DNA of 64,000 nucleotides from Strix aluco (taxonomy: Eukaryota; Chordata; Aves; Strigiformes; Strigidae): positions 7,121,009-7,185,008 of the forward strand of contig NC_133957.1 in assembly GCF_031877795.1 (NCBI RefSeq). The letters run 5' to 3'. A program made the translations under genes and the position numbers. Each line of letters starts with the position of its first letter. Positions within the stretch are counted from its first letter, which is position 1. The notes under the pieces are model-generated. The model was given only the letters and a program-made list of their open reading frames with translations. It made no database searches and was not told where the DNA came from. Positions 20,743 to 32,521 of this stretch are shown in pieces.

Positions 20743-22637
20743 TCACAGTGTGTTTTCACCCACAATCAAGTCCCCTTGTGGTACGCGTTGGACCTCTCCA
20801 TCCTTCTGCATCACCCACCAGGTGCACCCAGGTCCTTGAGCAAAAACAATCCCGTGGACGGGTTTGCCTTTGCCTATCGCAGGACTAACCCAGACCACTT
20901 TTCCCAGCTGATCCCTCATGCGCACCACAGGGACTTTATCCCCGTCTACAACACGTGGAAGTTTTGACTGAGCCGGGCCAGCTCGATTGGCAGATCCTCT
21001 TGTGTTCACTAACCAAGTGGCCTTTGTCAGATGTGTGTCCCAGTGTTTGAAGATTCCACCCCCCATTGCTCTCAAAGTAGTTTTTAACAGTCCATTGAAG
21101 CGCTCGATCTTCCCAGAGGCTGGTGCATGGTAGGGGATGTGGTAGACCCACTCGATGCCATGTTCTTCTGCCCAGGCATTTATGAGGTTATTTCGGAAGT
21201 GAGTCCCATTGTCCGACTCAATCCTCTCTGGGGTGCCGTGTCGCCACAGGACTCGCTCTTTGTTTTGCTGATCAGGGGTATCAATTAAACTCAGACACCA
21301 GAGTGAAAAGAGCAGGTGTATTTACTAGAAATAACTAAATAATATAACAGAATCATACAGAAAACATACAGTAAGAAAAGACAAAGTAGCGCGCTTAAAC
21401 AAATAGGAAAATACAGGGTAATGCATCAAATCATTACTACAGGAGAGAGAGAATAGTGATTAAGAAAAAAGATATCACCACTTGCATACGTTACCATCAT
21501 CCAGATCCGCAGTCACTGGGGAGCCCCGGTTACAGCGAGGATTTGGAGAACCTTTCCCTGCAAGTGGGAAGTCCTACGCGGTGCGTCCACCCGTAGGTGA
21601 GGCTTCCAAAGTCGCTGTGAGTGGGCCCAGCCTTATATACCTGAAATCAGTAAGCCAGAATAGCTGGCACCTTTTGTTTTAAGCGGAAATATCTGAAGTC
21701 AGTCTCACGTTAGATTTTCTCAGAGCCTGGCCGGGGCTCAGGGAAAAAACTAAGGGAGTTTTCCCAGCTTATCTAGGTGATTTATGAGCAAGGTCACACA
21801 CCAGGTCACAGGGACAGACAATTGTCTCTTTGGCCCTGTTATTGTGGCCTTGTTACCTTGTTTACACACACAAAGAAGGATACATGTTTTATGACGTTTA
21901 AGTTACATTTTCTATACATATTTCACTAATGACTACATACGGAGTTAGCAATTTCGGTTCAAGACTTATTGTTCAGGTTTCAATATTCCCACCTGTTACA
22001 TCTGGACAGGTGGTTTGTTATAATTTTAGTACAATACCTATTGATACAATGTTTGTCAATTATAAAACATACAGGATTCATCTATAGGTCAACTCTGGCT
22101 TGGGCTTATTGTCCAAGCCTTAGCACTTCACTCTTCAAGGCCCAGGATGGTATTCCGGGCAGTGGCGTGGGACACTGGATAAGTTTTGAGCCATCCAGTG
22201 GTTGCTTCCACCATTGTGAGCACGTGGCACTTGCCTTGGCGGGTCTGTGGCAGTGTGATGTAGTCGATCTGCCAGGCCTCTCCATACTTATATTTCATCC
22301 ATCGATCTTCATTCCGTTGGGGCTTCACCCATTTGTCTTGTTTGATTGCAGCACACGTCTCTCATCCATGGATGATCTCTGCAATGGTGTCAATGGTGAG
22401 GTCCACTCCTCGATCTCGAGCCCACCTGTATGTTGCATCTCTGCCTTGGTGGCCCGAGGTCTCATGGGCCCACCAGGCTATGAACAGTTCACCTTTGCGC
22501 TGCCGGTCCAAGTCCACCTGAGCCACTTCGATCTTAGCAGCTTGGTCTGCCTGCTGGTTGTGTTGATGTTCATCAGTGGCCCGACTCTTGGGTATATGGG
22601 CGTCCACATGGCGTACCTTCACAACGACGTTCTCCAC
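20743..22637 (-). pseudogene. ERV-L integrase, split by a solo LTR
   Basis: The N-terminal zinc domain begins near HETSGHQGRDATYRWA. The core has GEAWQIDYITLPQTRQGKCH (first Asp) and stops being continuous at NTILGLEE (22128). After the 875-bp insertion it resumes at 21255 with RVLWRHGTPERIESDNGTHF (second Asp) and SGKIERFNGLL (catalytic Glu). The C-terminal part to 20743 is open. Besides the inserted LTR, one stop follows IIHG near 22361. Confidence 0.8.
21261..22130 (-). mobile_element. Solo LTR inserted in the ERV-L integrase
   Basis: An 870-bp block, TGTTTTGCTGATCAGG at the left and CCTTAGCACTTCA at the right, so TG...CA on both strands. It is flanked by a 5-bp direct repeat CTCTT (21256-21260 and 22131-22135); removing it and one repeat restores the integrase codons. 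The minus strand has TATATAAGG near 21635, which suggests minus orientation. No internal retroviral genes. Confidence 0.82.
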
Positions 22638-22639
22638 CC

Positions 22640-23110
22640 GGGCTGCAATGTCCTGCCATACTTCAGCGGCCTAGATGGGTCTGCCCTTGCATTGCCAGTT
22701 GCTCTGTTTCCATTGCTGCAACCACATCCACAGGGCACTTGCCATCACCCACGAGTCAGTGTAGAGATAGAGCCTCGGCCACTTTTCTCGTTCAGCAATC
22801 TCCAAAGCCAATTGGGTGGCTTTCACCTCTGCGAACTGGCTCGATTCACCTTGTCCCTCAATAGCTTCAGTGGTTCGTCCTGTGGGATACCACACGGCAG
22901 CCTTCCATCGTTGATGTTTTCCCACAATGGGATAAGACCCATCAGTGAAAAGGGCATATCGCTTCTCCTCCTCTGGCAGCTCGTTATATGGTGGGGCCTC
23001 CTCAGCACGTGTCACCTCCTGTTCTGGTGACATCCCAGAATCTTTGCTCTCTGGCCAGTTTATGATCACTTCCACTAATCCTGGGGCGTCGAGGTTCCCT
23101 ATTCAGGCCC
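22640..23110 (-). pseudogene. ERV-L RNase H
   Basis: RNase H motifs YALFTDGSYPIV, FAEVKATQLALEIAE and LYLYTDSWVMASAL at 22671-23075, followed by a stop (CCCATC then TAG near 22671) and then AAEVWQDIAARVENVVVKV in the same reading direction. Confidence 0.78.
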
Positions 23111-23292
23111 GTCGTGTTATCAACGCAACCCATTTACTCCACGTGGCATCTGTTGCATGATGTGTGTAGGGAGCCTTTCCTTTGAACACCCATCCCAGCA
23201 CCAGCAGTCGGGGTGCCAGGAGGAGCTGTGTCTCAGTGCCGACCACTTCTGACACAGCTCGAATTCCTTCGTACTCTGCCAGTATCTCCTTC

Positions 23293-24348
23293 TCAGTCAG
23301 TGTAGTTAGCTTCAGAGCCTTTGTATCCCCGGCTCCAAAAGCCTAGAGGTCGGCCGCGGGATTCCCCATCTGCTCTCTGCCAAAGGCTCCAGGAAGGGCC
23401 ATTCTCCCCGGCTGCAGTGTAGAGCATGTTCTTAATCTCCTGCCCTGTCCGGACTGGCCCGAGGGCCACTGCCTGGGTAATCTCCTGCTTAATTTGTTCA
23501 AAGGCTTGTTGTTGCTCAGGGCCCCATTTAAAATCGTTCTTCTTGTGGGTTACGTGGTAGAGAGGGCTCACAATCAGGCTGTAGTTTGGGATGTGCATCC
23601 TCCAGAAACCCACAGCACCCAAGAAAGACTGAGTCTCCTTTTTAGTGGTTGGTGGGGCCATGGCTGTTATCTTGTTTATCACCTCCATTGGGATGTGGTG
23701 ACGCCCATCTTGCCATTTTATTCCTAGGAACTGAATCTCCTTTCCAGGCCCCTTAACTTTCTCTCGATTGATGGCAAAACCAGCCTTCAGGAGGATTTCA
23801 ATTACCTTCTTTCCTTTCTCAAAGACTTCCTCAGCTGTGTCCCCCCATACAATGATATCATCAATGAACTGCAGGTGTTCTGGAGCCCCACCTTTCTCCA
23901 GTGCAGTATGGACCAGTCTATGGCAAATGGTGGAGCTGTGGTTCCACCCCTGGGGCAATCGATTCCAGGTGTACTGGATACCCCTCCAAGTGAATGCAAA
24001 CTGTGGCCTGCACTCTGGTGCTGTTGGGATGGAGAAGAACACGTTAGCGATGTCAATCATGGCGTACCACTTGGCTGCCTTCGACTCCAGCTCATACTGG
24101 AGCTCTAGCATGTCTGGCACTGCAGCACTCATCACTGGCGTAACTTCATTCAGGCCACGGTAGTCCATGGTCAGTCTCCATTAGCCATTAGGTTTTCTCA
24201 CTGGCCATATAGGGCTGTTGAAAGGTGAATGAGTCTTTCTGATCACCTTCTGGCTTTCTAGTCGACGGATCAGCTGATGGATGGGGACCAGGGAATCTCC
24301 GTTAGTGCAGTACTGCCGCCAGTGCACCGTCTTGGTAGCAATTGGCAC
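23293..24348 (-). pseudogene. ERV-L reverse transcriptase, two in-frame stops
   Basis: Motifs in order: IWPVRKPNG, in-frame TAA at 24183-24181, MDYRGLNEVTP, WYAMIDIANVFFSIP (motif A), RLPQGWNHSSTICH (motif B), QFIDDIIVWG (active site) and IQFLGIKWQDGRHHIP. The connection part ends FWSRGYKGSEANYTD. The only stops I found are the TGA before it and this TAA, so the domain is otherwise well preserved. Confidence 0.82.
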
Positions 24349-24774
24349 TCACTGCTCTTTAACCTTAAGCAACCCCACCACCGAGGGGTCCTCTGAGAGG
24401 CCGGGTAAGGTGGACAATTGCTCAGTCTCCTCCAGGACAGTTATACCAAAGGCCCACCGGTACCCTTTTGGGTCTTTAAAGTACCCTCTCCTGAGGTAGT
24501 CTATACCTAGGATGCATGGGGCATCTGGGCCAGTCACAATGGGGTGCTTATGCCAGTCCTTCCCAGTTAAGCTTACTTCAGCTTCTAATAGGGTCAGCTG
24601 TTGGGACCCCCCTGTCACTCCGGAGATGCAGATGGGTTCAACTCCACTGTGGCTTGATGGCATCAGGGTGCACTGTGCGCCAGTGTCTACCAAGGCCTTA
24701 TATTCTTGTGGTTCTGATGTGCCAGGCCATCGGATCCACACCTTCCAGTAAATCCGATTATCCCTTTCCTCCAC
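24349..24774 (-). pseudogene. ERV-L protease
   Basis: Aspartic protease with an intact active site, ALVDTGAQCTLMP, flap region and PCILGIDYLRRGYF. The frame stops with TGA at 24351-24349, after which RT continues in the same frame. Confidence 0.78.
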
Positions 24775-24795
24775 CTGGCTGGAGGCAGGGCCCCT

Positions 24796-26242
24796 CTAAT
24801 CCTGCTCACCATCACTCACTTGTTCTAAGAGTGACTCCTGCAAGAATGACTTCCTGGTCCCCTCAAGAGGGTCAAGCATTATGTTGGCCATTCTCTTCTG
24901 TCTGGGGGATTTCTGACTGGACACTAGAGCTGCGTCTTTCTTGGAAGACTCCCCTTTCATGATGGTCTTCCCTTTCAGCTGCTGTACTCGTGTAGGTAGG
25001 GCGGGAGTGGGCTGTCCATCCCACTTCCTCATGTTTTCCTCATGGTTGCGGAGGAAGAACCACAGGGTGCCCTGTGGTCTGTACCTTCCACTGCCCTTCT
25101 CTTGGGTGGGGAAACGCCTGCTCCTAATGTCTGAGACATCGGCCCGTGCAGGTGGAATGTAGGACATGTCCTCTTCCACTTTTTGGAGCCTCTGAGACAG
25201 TTCCTCTACAGCTGAAACCCAGGCATGTTGGGAGGAAGGGAGATTTCCCTCATATTGCCGGAGCTGGCCTATCACTTCATCCACTGTCTGAGTCTGGGTG
25301 TCTCGCCACCAGGACGCTACTGCTAATGCTTTGGAATGTCCCTCTGGTCCACTTTGCGGGAACTTCCGCCACATCAACTGTGTGCAAGGGGCCTGATCTG
25401 GATCCATTGGTGACTGCTCATCATTCAGATCACCATAGATCATGTCAAACACAGCCAATTCCCTGAGGTTTTGAATGCCTCTCTCCGTGTTGGTCCACTT
25501 GCCTAACCGACATAGAGCATCATCCTTATAGGGGTGCCTCTCCCTCACACCAAGCAGGAGTCGCCTCCAAAGGCTGAGAGTTCGAGTCTGTTTCCCTATT
25601 GCCTTGTCAATACCAGCCTGCTTGGCTAAAGGTCCCAGCTGCTTGGCCTCTCTCCCCTCCAATTCCAAACCAGCAGCTCCATTATCCCAGCATTGGAGCA
25701 GCCAGGTGTAAATTTGCTCACCTGGAAGGCGGCTGTAATCCTTCCGCATATCTCGCAACTCACTGAGGGATAGAGATCGGATGGCTACCTCCAGCTCTTC
25801 CTCCTGCTCTCGTGATGGGCCTGGTTCATCATCACCCTGTACACTGCGAGGGGATTTATTTGGTATATTTGGTTTTCCGTATTGGGGCGACTGATATTGG
25901 TACTGCTTGTCCCTCTGGCTCAGCTGCTGTGCTGGTGGAGGCAACTGATACTGGCACTGCCTGTCCCCCTCTCTCAGCTGCTGTACCAGTAGGCTCACTT
26001 TCAGATCCTGCAGCCCCTTCTCCCCCTTGAGGGCAATGAACAGTGTTAAAGATGACACGGGAGGCACGGGCAAGCCCCCAGCACATCGCAGCGAGTTGTG
26101 TCTCCCAGGCTTTGTCAGATTGGCAACACACCTTTTTCAAACACTCCACCAGTTTATCAGGACTCTGCAATTGTTCAGGAGTGAAATTCCAAAACGTTAG
26201 GGGTGACCACTGACTCAGGCACTTGCCCATCTCTTCCCACAC
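24796..26242 (-). pseudogene. ERV-L gag, one frameshift
   Basis: It starts with ATG at 26242 (MWEEMGKCLSQWSPLTFWNF). The N-terminal frame runs to about 26060 and must shift to reach the long frame ending at 24796. The main part includes LSELRDMRKDYSRLPGEQIY, HPYKDDALCRLGKWTN and ELSQRLQKVEEDMSY. I see no CCHC zinc knuckle. It ends with TAG, and protease follows in the same frame. Confidence 0.7.
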
Positions 26243-26248
26243 ACCTTC

Positions 26249-26599
26249 TCATTTATAACTATCTGCCATCGGGGCGGGTTTCCGGGTGGTGTTATTATTG
26301 CAGAAATACCGCATGGCCCAAGACAAGATCTGGCAGACATTCAGAAAGCATTGTGCCATGAACACAGTGGCCAGGATGCTCCAGGGATAGCTGAAACTCT
26401 CAAAAACCGAGAGGATCCCTTCCCCTGGCTCACCCACAGAGGGGGTGAGACCCCTAACAAAAGCCCAGGCAGCAAACAGGTACAAGTTCACCCCCACAAG
26501 CAGTGATGCAAGCCCATTATAAGCAGTCAGTAGCCAGTACAGCAAAATAAAACCCTTGACACATTTTCCACCGACAGCAAACGCCAGCACTAGGAGCAC
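26249..26599 (-). other. Open hydrophobic frame between primer-binding site and gag of the ERV-L
   Basis: A 116-codon open stretch with several hydrophobic segments (GFILLYWLLTAYNGLASLLV, LYLFAAWAFV, SILATVFMAQCFLNVC) ends 7 bp before the gag ATG. The frame has no ATG at its start (first codon GTG), so expression is doubtful. I do not recognise it. Confidence 0.35.
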
Positions 26600-26758
26600 A
26601 GAGTGGATATAAGGATTAATCCAGCTCCACTACGCAAGAAAATTGGCCAGCATTGCAAACGTTCTTTATCAACCAATACAAATAAAAACAGAAAAATTGC
26701 ACCTAACAGATTGCTCTAACACACATTCTCCTTTTGTCCTTATCTCAGCCCTCTCGTG

Positions 26759-26776
26759 GCCCCACGTTGGGCGCCA
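26759..26776 (-). promoter_or_regulatory. ERV-L primer-binding site, tRNA-Lys1,2 type
   Basis: The minus strand reads TGGCGCCCAACGTGGGGC, an exact 18-base complement of the 3' end of tRNA-Lys1,2 as I know it, five bases after the LTR. Mammalian ERV-L elements are named for a leucine primer, so this one differs. Confidence 0.8.
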
Positions 26777-26781
26777 AAAGT

Positions 26782-27139
26782 TGTGGCGGTTTAGTCCCTG
26801 CCGGGGTCTGAGACCATGCGGCCGCTGCCCCTCCCCCACAAAGGGAGTGAATTACAAACCCCGGGGTTAAGATAAGGAGAGGTTTAATACAACAGTGCAA
26901 CAGCAACACAACAAACAACAACAGTAACAGTAGCAAATAGCAATAACAGTAATAACAATAAACAGAACAAAAAATGTACTGATACCGCAGTGAGGAGAGC
27001 GACCAAACAACACACGCGTTCACCGATTCTCCCACGCTTGGGTGCCAGGACGTGACGTCAGCATGGTATTGAATAACACCGCTAGAGCTCCCCCCCCACT
27101 GCTGGGGGAACTTAACCCTATCCTGGCTAAACCAGGACA
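26782..27139 (-). repeat. 5' LTR of the ERV-L provirus
   Basis: Read on the minus strand it starts TGTCCTGGTTTAGCCAGG at 27139 and ends AAACCGCCACA at 26782, 358 bp. The primer-binding site lies 5 bp inside. The U5 part (CCCCGGCAGGGACTAAACC-like) differs from that of the 3' LTR. Confidence 0.75.
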
Positions 27140-28100
27140 GAGACATCGGGATTTGATGGACTATTTGGGGTCCATGCTGGGACCAGTACTGTTTAATATC
27201 TTCATCAGTGACATAGACAGTGGGATCAAGTGCACCCTCAGCATGTTTACAGACCAAGCTGAGTGGTGCAGTTGACACTCCCAAGGGACAGGATGCCATC
27301 CAGAGGGACCTGGACAAGCCCAAGAAGTGGTTCCATGTGAATCTTGCGAAATTCAACAAGGCCAAGTGCAAGGTCCTGCACCTGGGTCAAGGCAATCCCC
27401 GGTATCAGGACAGGCTGGAGGATGAAGGGATTGAGAACAGCCCTGCAGAGAAGGACTTGGGGGTGGTGGTAAATGAAAAGTTGAACATGAGCTGACAATG
27501 TGCACTCACAGCCCAGAAAGCCAACAGTATCCTGGACTTCATCAAAAGAAATGTGGCCAGCAGGTCGAGGGGGGGGATGGTGCCCCTCTACTCTGCTCTG
27601 CTGAGACCCCCCAGTGTACTGCGACCAGCTCTGGGGTCCTCAGCACAGGAGAGACATGGACCTGTTTGAGCGGGTCCAGAGGAGACCCACAAAAATGTTC
27701 AGAGGAATTGTTCAGCCTGGAGAAGAGAAGGCTCCAGGGAGACCTTATTGCTGCCTTTCAGTACTTAGAGGGGGCTTAAAAGAGAGGTGGAGGGAGACTG
27801 TTTAACAGGTCCTGTTGTGATAGGACAAGGTGTAATGGTGTTAAACTAAGAGGGGTTGGTTCAGATAGATATAAGGAAGAAGATTTCTATAATGAGGGTG
27901 GTGAAACACTGGAACAAGCTGCCCACAGAGGTTGTAGATGCCCCATCCCTGGAAACATTCAATGTCAAGCTGGACGGGGCTTTGAACAACCTGATCTAGT
28001 TGCAGATGTCCCTGCTCATTGCAGGGCATTGGATTAGGTCACCTTTAATGGTCTCTTCCAACGCAAACTATTCTGTGATTCTATTCCATGATTCTTTCAC
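27140..28100 (+). mobile_element. CR1 LINE 3' fragment
   Basis: Encodes the last part of CR1 reverse transcriptase: [18 protein letters not shown], then in shifted frames [20 protein letters not shown] and [11 protein letters not shown]. The 3' end reads GGTCTCTTCCAACGCAAAC and closes with ATTCTGTGATTCTATTCCATG. 5'-truncated next to the ERV-L 5' LTR. Confidence 0.85.
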
Positions 28101-28549
28101 AGCCACCTCCACATTCATTTTTCTGCCTGGTTCCGTCACCTCTGATTTCCTTTTTCCCCAGCCCCTAGGGATGGTCACATTCTCTGGTTGCTCCCTCCAT
28201 AATCTCTTCAGTGATGGCCCTCAGTGGGGCATGATAATAGCCTCTGACACATGGAGGTTTGCTGCTGACTTTCAATTCTCCAGAGCCTTGTTTAAACTTC
28301 TTTCAGGATCTGCAGTTCAGGAACTTGGTACCAGAGGGATCATTAACATGCAACACTCTCTGACAAGCCAAGTCTCTGGGCATAACTTTCCTTATCTCCT
28401 CACATCTTATGTAGTTAATTTGAGAGGTTTCAGGAGCACAGTCACTGTGAAAAGCTTTAATACTCAAATTCAGTGATAAAGAATTTATTCTTTTTCCATT
28501 TTCCTTATTTCTTCTGATTACAGATTATGTGATATCAGTAATCTCCAAT

Positions 28550-29745
28550 TAGTCGCCCCAGTCTCCATGACCTTTCAGAGATGATGGAGAGTGGCCTCAC
28601 TGTGACATCGTCTTGCTCTCTCCGCACCCTTGGATGCAGCCCCTCTGGTGTTGTGGACTGCTAAGGGTTGACTTTGATCAAGTAGCCCCTGATTCGGCTT
28701 TCCTTGACCACTGAATGCTCTCCTCCAGAGTCCTGCCTTGAGGCACAAAGGCCTGGGAGACCTTGCTGCTGAAGACTGAGGAAAAGAGGACAGAGAGTAT
28801 CTCAGTTCTTTCTCCACCTACCCTTACTAAATGTAGCAGTGCTCCCACATTCTCTTTGCTACTTCTTTAACAAATCCTGAAGCAGTAAACACTTGTTACA
28901 ATACTCTTGAACTCACTTCCAAGTTTCAACTGAGTTTTGATACATACCATTGCCAAGCTTGGAAGATGCTCTCATGGAAGACGAGTTGTCCTGAGTTCTG
29001 TTTCCCTTCAGTGCTGCTGACTGTGAGATGCCCACTAAAACTCCCCAGAACAGGCCAGAGGCTGCTCTTCTGATTTCTTGCATCTGCAGTCTTCTAATCT
29101 ACTTCCTTACTCCCCTCGGGCACTGGGACCCCACTATTTCAATGCCATGACAGCTGGTCTGCACATCCCTGGCCAGCTCTGCCTTTCTTGAAAACATCAC
29201 ATCCAGGTTTGCTTTATCCTTATTGGCCCATCTGGCAGCTGTGCTAAGAAGCTGTTGTGAGACACTGCAGAAACCCCCTGGACTGTTGGCATGCTGCTGT
29301 GTTCTTCTTTAGAAAGAAAGAAAAAAGCCAGGGTCATTAACGTTCCCAGTGAGGCCCAGGCTTCTCCATCCAGAGACTTCCTTGGGGTGCTTAGAGAAGA
29401 CTATGCCCACTTTCCATGCTGACTGGGGGTTCCTTAACTCCCACCACAATGTCACTTTGCTGGCCTCTCCTCTGATACTCATGCAAAAAGGCTCACCCAA
29501 CTTTTCACCAACCCCATTAAACAGCTCCTTCCTTTTGAGGGACAGCACTCCAGATCCTTCCAGCCTGTCTCTCCTGAAAAGCCTGTACCCATCCATTGCA
29601 GCACCCAAGTTGTGTCACTTGTCCTGCCACACTGTGGCAGTTACTCCATGGATGTCAAAAAGCACAGGCTGCAGCTTTTCCTGGCGGTGCCCCTGGCTGA
29701 GGGCATCGGTGCAGGTTTGGGCTTGCAGCACCTCATGTATGGTTA
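28550..29745 (-). mobile_element. Old CR1 LINE fragment, 5' region and endonuclease part
   Basis: The minus strand reads MDGYRLFRRDRLEGSGVLSL and FCMSIRGEASKVTLW, matching the CR1 ORF2 endonuclease region, then decays. The part at 28700-28820 (CTGCTGAAGACTGAGGAAAA on the plus strand) also resembles antisense CR1. Strongly diverged; boundaries are approximate. It faces the CR1 at 27140-28100 tail to tail, with about 450 bp of unplaced sequence between. Confidence 0.55.
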
Positions 29746-29899
29746 TAGGCTAAGCTCTGACTTGTCTTAGGGAAACTTGGTACCAAGCATCCAAGACCCC
29801 CTGTGTGCAAAGGCTTTGCTTCAGAGCAGAGACATGCCAGAGGAGTTGGGAGAAACATAAAGCTGAAAGTGGATGCCAAGAGAGTGAGTGTGAGAGACG

Positions 29900-30750
29900 A
29901 CCTGTTAAAATAGGTCCTGAAAGAAACAGACCTGCAAGAAACAAAGACAGAAAAACATCCTGAGAAAGAGATAAAGTGTAGCAGTTGGAGTGGAGGCCCT
30001 CCGAGCTAAGGAATGTCTAAACACTCACAAGTAACGAAACTATGGTCATGGAGTGGATAGTGTTGAGGTCGAAGCTGATAAGGCTGCCTGGATAGCACAG
30101 GATGCAAGCTGGAGGGGGGAGACCTGTGGGGACAGGACGGTTCTGCTCTGGGGCACCTGGTCGAGTTTCAGGGGCCATCTGTCCGGTGAATGACCTTTGC
30201 TTCATTATCCACGAAATGCATATTAAAGTTAACACCCCTCAATATGCTAATGAGGGCTAACATGATCATGCTAATTACATCATCCCATGAAACACCTTAC
30301 CCCTCCCCATCCATTGGATACGTAGGCATGGGGGTCGACCTAGGGGATGGACCCAAGGAAAGTGTGTATAAATTGGGTGGGGGGGCAAGGAGTAACAAGA
30401 GATAAAGAAAAAAAAAAGACATGAAGAAATGAAGAAGAGGGATGCATCCCTGACGAACTCGGATGGGACCAACGCAGGAACCCGGACCGGTGATCTCTAT
30501 TTCTCTATTCTCTCTATCTCCTTCCTTTCCTTTTTCCCCTTTTCTCTCACTACCGGTAAGTAACGCAAGGCATACTATATCGCTTACCATAACTCATTAT
30601 ATAATTAGCCAATTATCATGTATCCAATTAGTACACTGAGGGAAGTTAATAAATGTCTGGACTTTGAGACTTATTTCACTGTTGTCCACTCCGTTGGGGA
30701 TTTACCTATCTGAGTCACTTGTCTCCTCATCTGAGTGGGACGTGACACCC
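29900..30750 (+). mobile_element. Probable solo LTR, boundaries uncertain
   Basis: Promoter-like order on the plus strand: TATA-type GTGTATAAATTGGG near 30363, an A-rich leader, splice-donor-like CCGGTAAGTAACG near 30554, AATAAATG near 30647, then TTATTTCACTGTTGTCC and an end near GGGACGTGACA at 30748. The U3 start may be TGTTAAAATAGG (29901) or TGTAGCAG (29977). No matching target repeat found and no retroviral gene adjoins. Confidence 0.45.
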
Positions 30751-32500
30751 CACTCTAAATGGGGATGGCTCTCCTGGGCTGTACTTGCAAGCTCCATGGA
30801 GCTGGGTGTGAGAGTCTTGGCATCTCACGTAACACTACAGGCCTCTATTTGGACATTAGATAGAGAAACTGTCCAGAATTTAATTAGGCAATGCGGGGAT
30901 GAAAACCATCACTACAGTCAGTGGACATCTGGTCAACCCAGCTAATGGAAAAGACAGAGAGAACCTGAGCTCTCCCTGGGATACAGGGCACCATTTGTCA
31001 GATGGCAGCATGGGCTGCCAAGAAAACAGTAAATAAGGACAAGTGTAGTTGTCTTGCAGACGCCTTGGAAAACCTCTGGCACCTCAGATGTCACCAGGTG
31101 TTTCATCTGAAGAGCCAACTCCTGACCTGCATCTTCATTAGTTACCACAGGAGCTGAGACAAGGAACTCACATACAGGTGCCTATTTAATGCAGCTCTGA
31201 ACTGAGGCAAGAGGAATCCCACCTCCTGGGGGGTTGCAGCAGGCATGGGAGGGAGCTGAGTCCCCAACCAACACTAGCGACAGAAATGAAGGATGCTATG
31301 CCTCGACTGACTCAGCTGAATCCCTTCCTCTCAGCAGGAGTAAAGAAGATCCCTGCCTGTCATTGTCTGGGTATCCTGCCTAGTAATAAGATAAAAAGGA
31401 GATTTTTAGACCTAACTCTATCTCTGATAGCAGAAATGCCACTGCTGGAAAGAAGTGTCTCTCCCCAGCTGTGGGAGGGAACATCAGTGACTGCTTCAGG
31501 CTGTGTCACAGCAGGTTCCCCTGGAGCCCCTGGGTCCCTGCACCCCAGGGGCTGTGTTCTGGGGCAGGGACTCTGCCGCCTGCCAGGGTCAGCACTCAGC
31601 CTGCCCAGGGAGCTCCCCACAGCGTTGTGGGGAGAAGCTGTGGGGGGAAGGAGAGACCCCTGGCAGGACAGGGTCCTTCTGCTGTCAAAAGGGTGCTGTG
31701 TGGACCAGGGCTGATCACAGCCCCAGATCACATGCAGTGAATTTCCAAGGGGAATTTTCAAGAGGAAGGTCACGATGGGGACTACGTAAATGGGAAGGAG
31801 TGTGTGATTTGAGATTTATCTCTTTGGTTGGCAGGGCAGTGGGAGACTGTAGACTTCTCCCTGCTCTGGAGAAGAAACTTTTCTGAGCTGCTCCTGAGCC
31901 CCTGCACACACAGTGATACCCCTGGGCAGTGCCCTGCTACCAGGAGGTGTCTGCAGAGCAGAGTTGAGCACACAGTGTGTGAGATGGGGTCTGTGAGCAC
32001 TGACAGGGAGGAGACTTAGTGACAGAGAAACAGCGCCTGGCTGGGAGAGTTCCAGGCAGCAGAGAAATGGCAGGGAGGAAGAGACAGCTGCTCCCAGAAA
32101 TGCCATGGATAGGGGATTTGGGCATCTCCCTGCAATCCCCTGCAGTGCAGACATGTTCAGGGAACATCCCCCTTGGTCTCTTCTCCCACCCAGCACAGCC
32201 TTTGCCCCAGGGTTGTGGGGTTTCAGACTGAGTCTTCTTCTTGGCAGCCCAACCTGCAGTGAGGAGAAACCCCCAAGTGCCTGTCTGTCTGTCCCTGTCC
32301 TTTCTCCCTTGGCAGGAGCATTGGGGCACTTCTCTGTGTTTCCCCTCCTGTCCTTGCTGCTTGTGTCCCCACCTTACCTGGGGACGAAAAGGTTTCCTGA
32401 AAGGGGCAAGGCAGTTGAGGGTTTTCCATGAGAACTGGGATAGGTTTTGCTCAGAGAGCTCTGCCCTAACTTCTCACTGCCTTTACCTCCTTGTGCAGGT
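30751..32500. other. No recognised gene; upstream flank of the olfactory fragment
   Basis: GC-moderate unique-looking DNA with only short open frames. Just before 32522 is a good splice acceptor (pyrimidine tract then TTGTGCAG at about 32492-32499), as expected for the 5' end of an intronless olfactory coding exon. Confidence 0.4.
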
Positions 32501-32521
32501 CCCCGTGCACAGAGGCAGCAA

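Larger units (their letters stand above)
20336..27139 (-). mobile_element. ERV-L (class III, spuma-like) provirus
   Basis: Minus-strand order: 5' LTR (26782-27139), primer-binding site (26759-26776), pre-gag open stretch (26249-26599), gag (24796-26242), protease (24349-24774), RT (23293-24348), RNase H (22640-23110), integrase (20743-22637, split by a solo LTR), 3' LTR (about 20336-20646). No env is seen, as usual for ERV-L. The RT reads FIDDIIVWG at its active site, in an ERV-L-like context. Stops, one gag frameshift and the nested LTR make it inactive. Confidence 0.82.

Noticed and set aside
21969-23030. A 353-codon plus-strand open frame
   Set aside because: It is the antisense of ERV-L RNase H and integrase and begins inside the nested solo LTR.
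30664-30945. 93-codon frame after the solo LTR at 29900-30750
   Set aside because: Looked at as a retroviral gag start, but it overlaps the LTR end and shows no recognisable motif.
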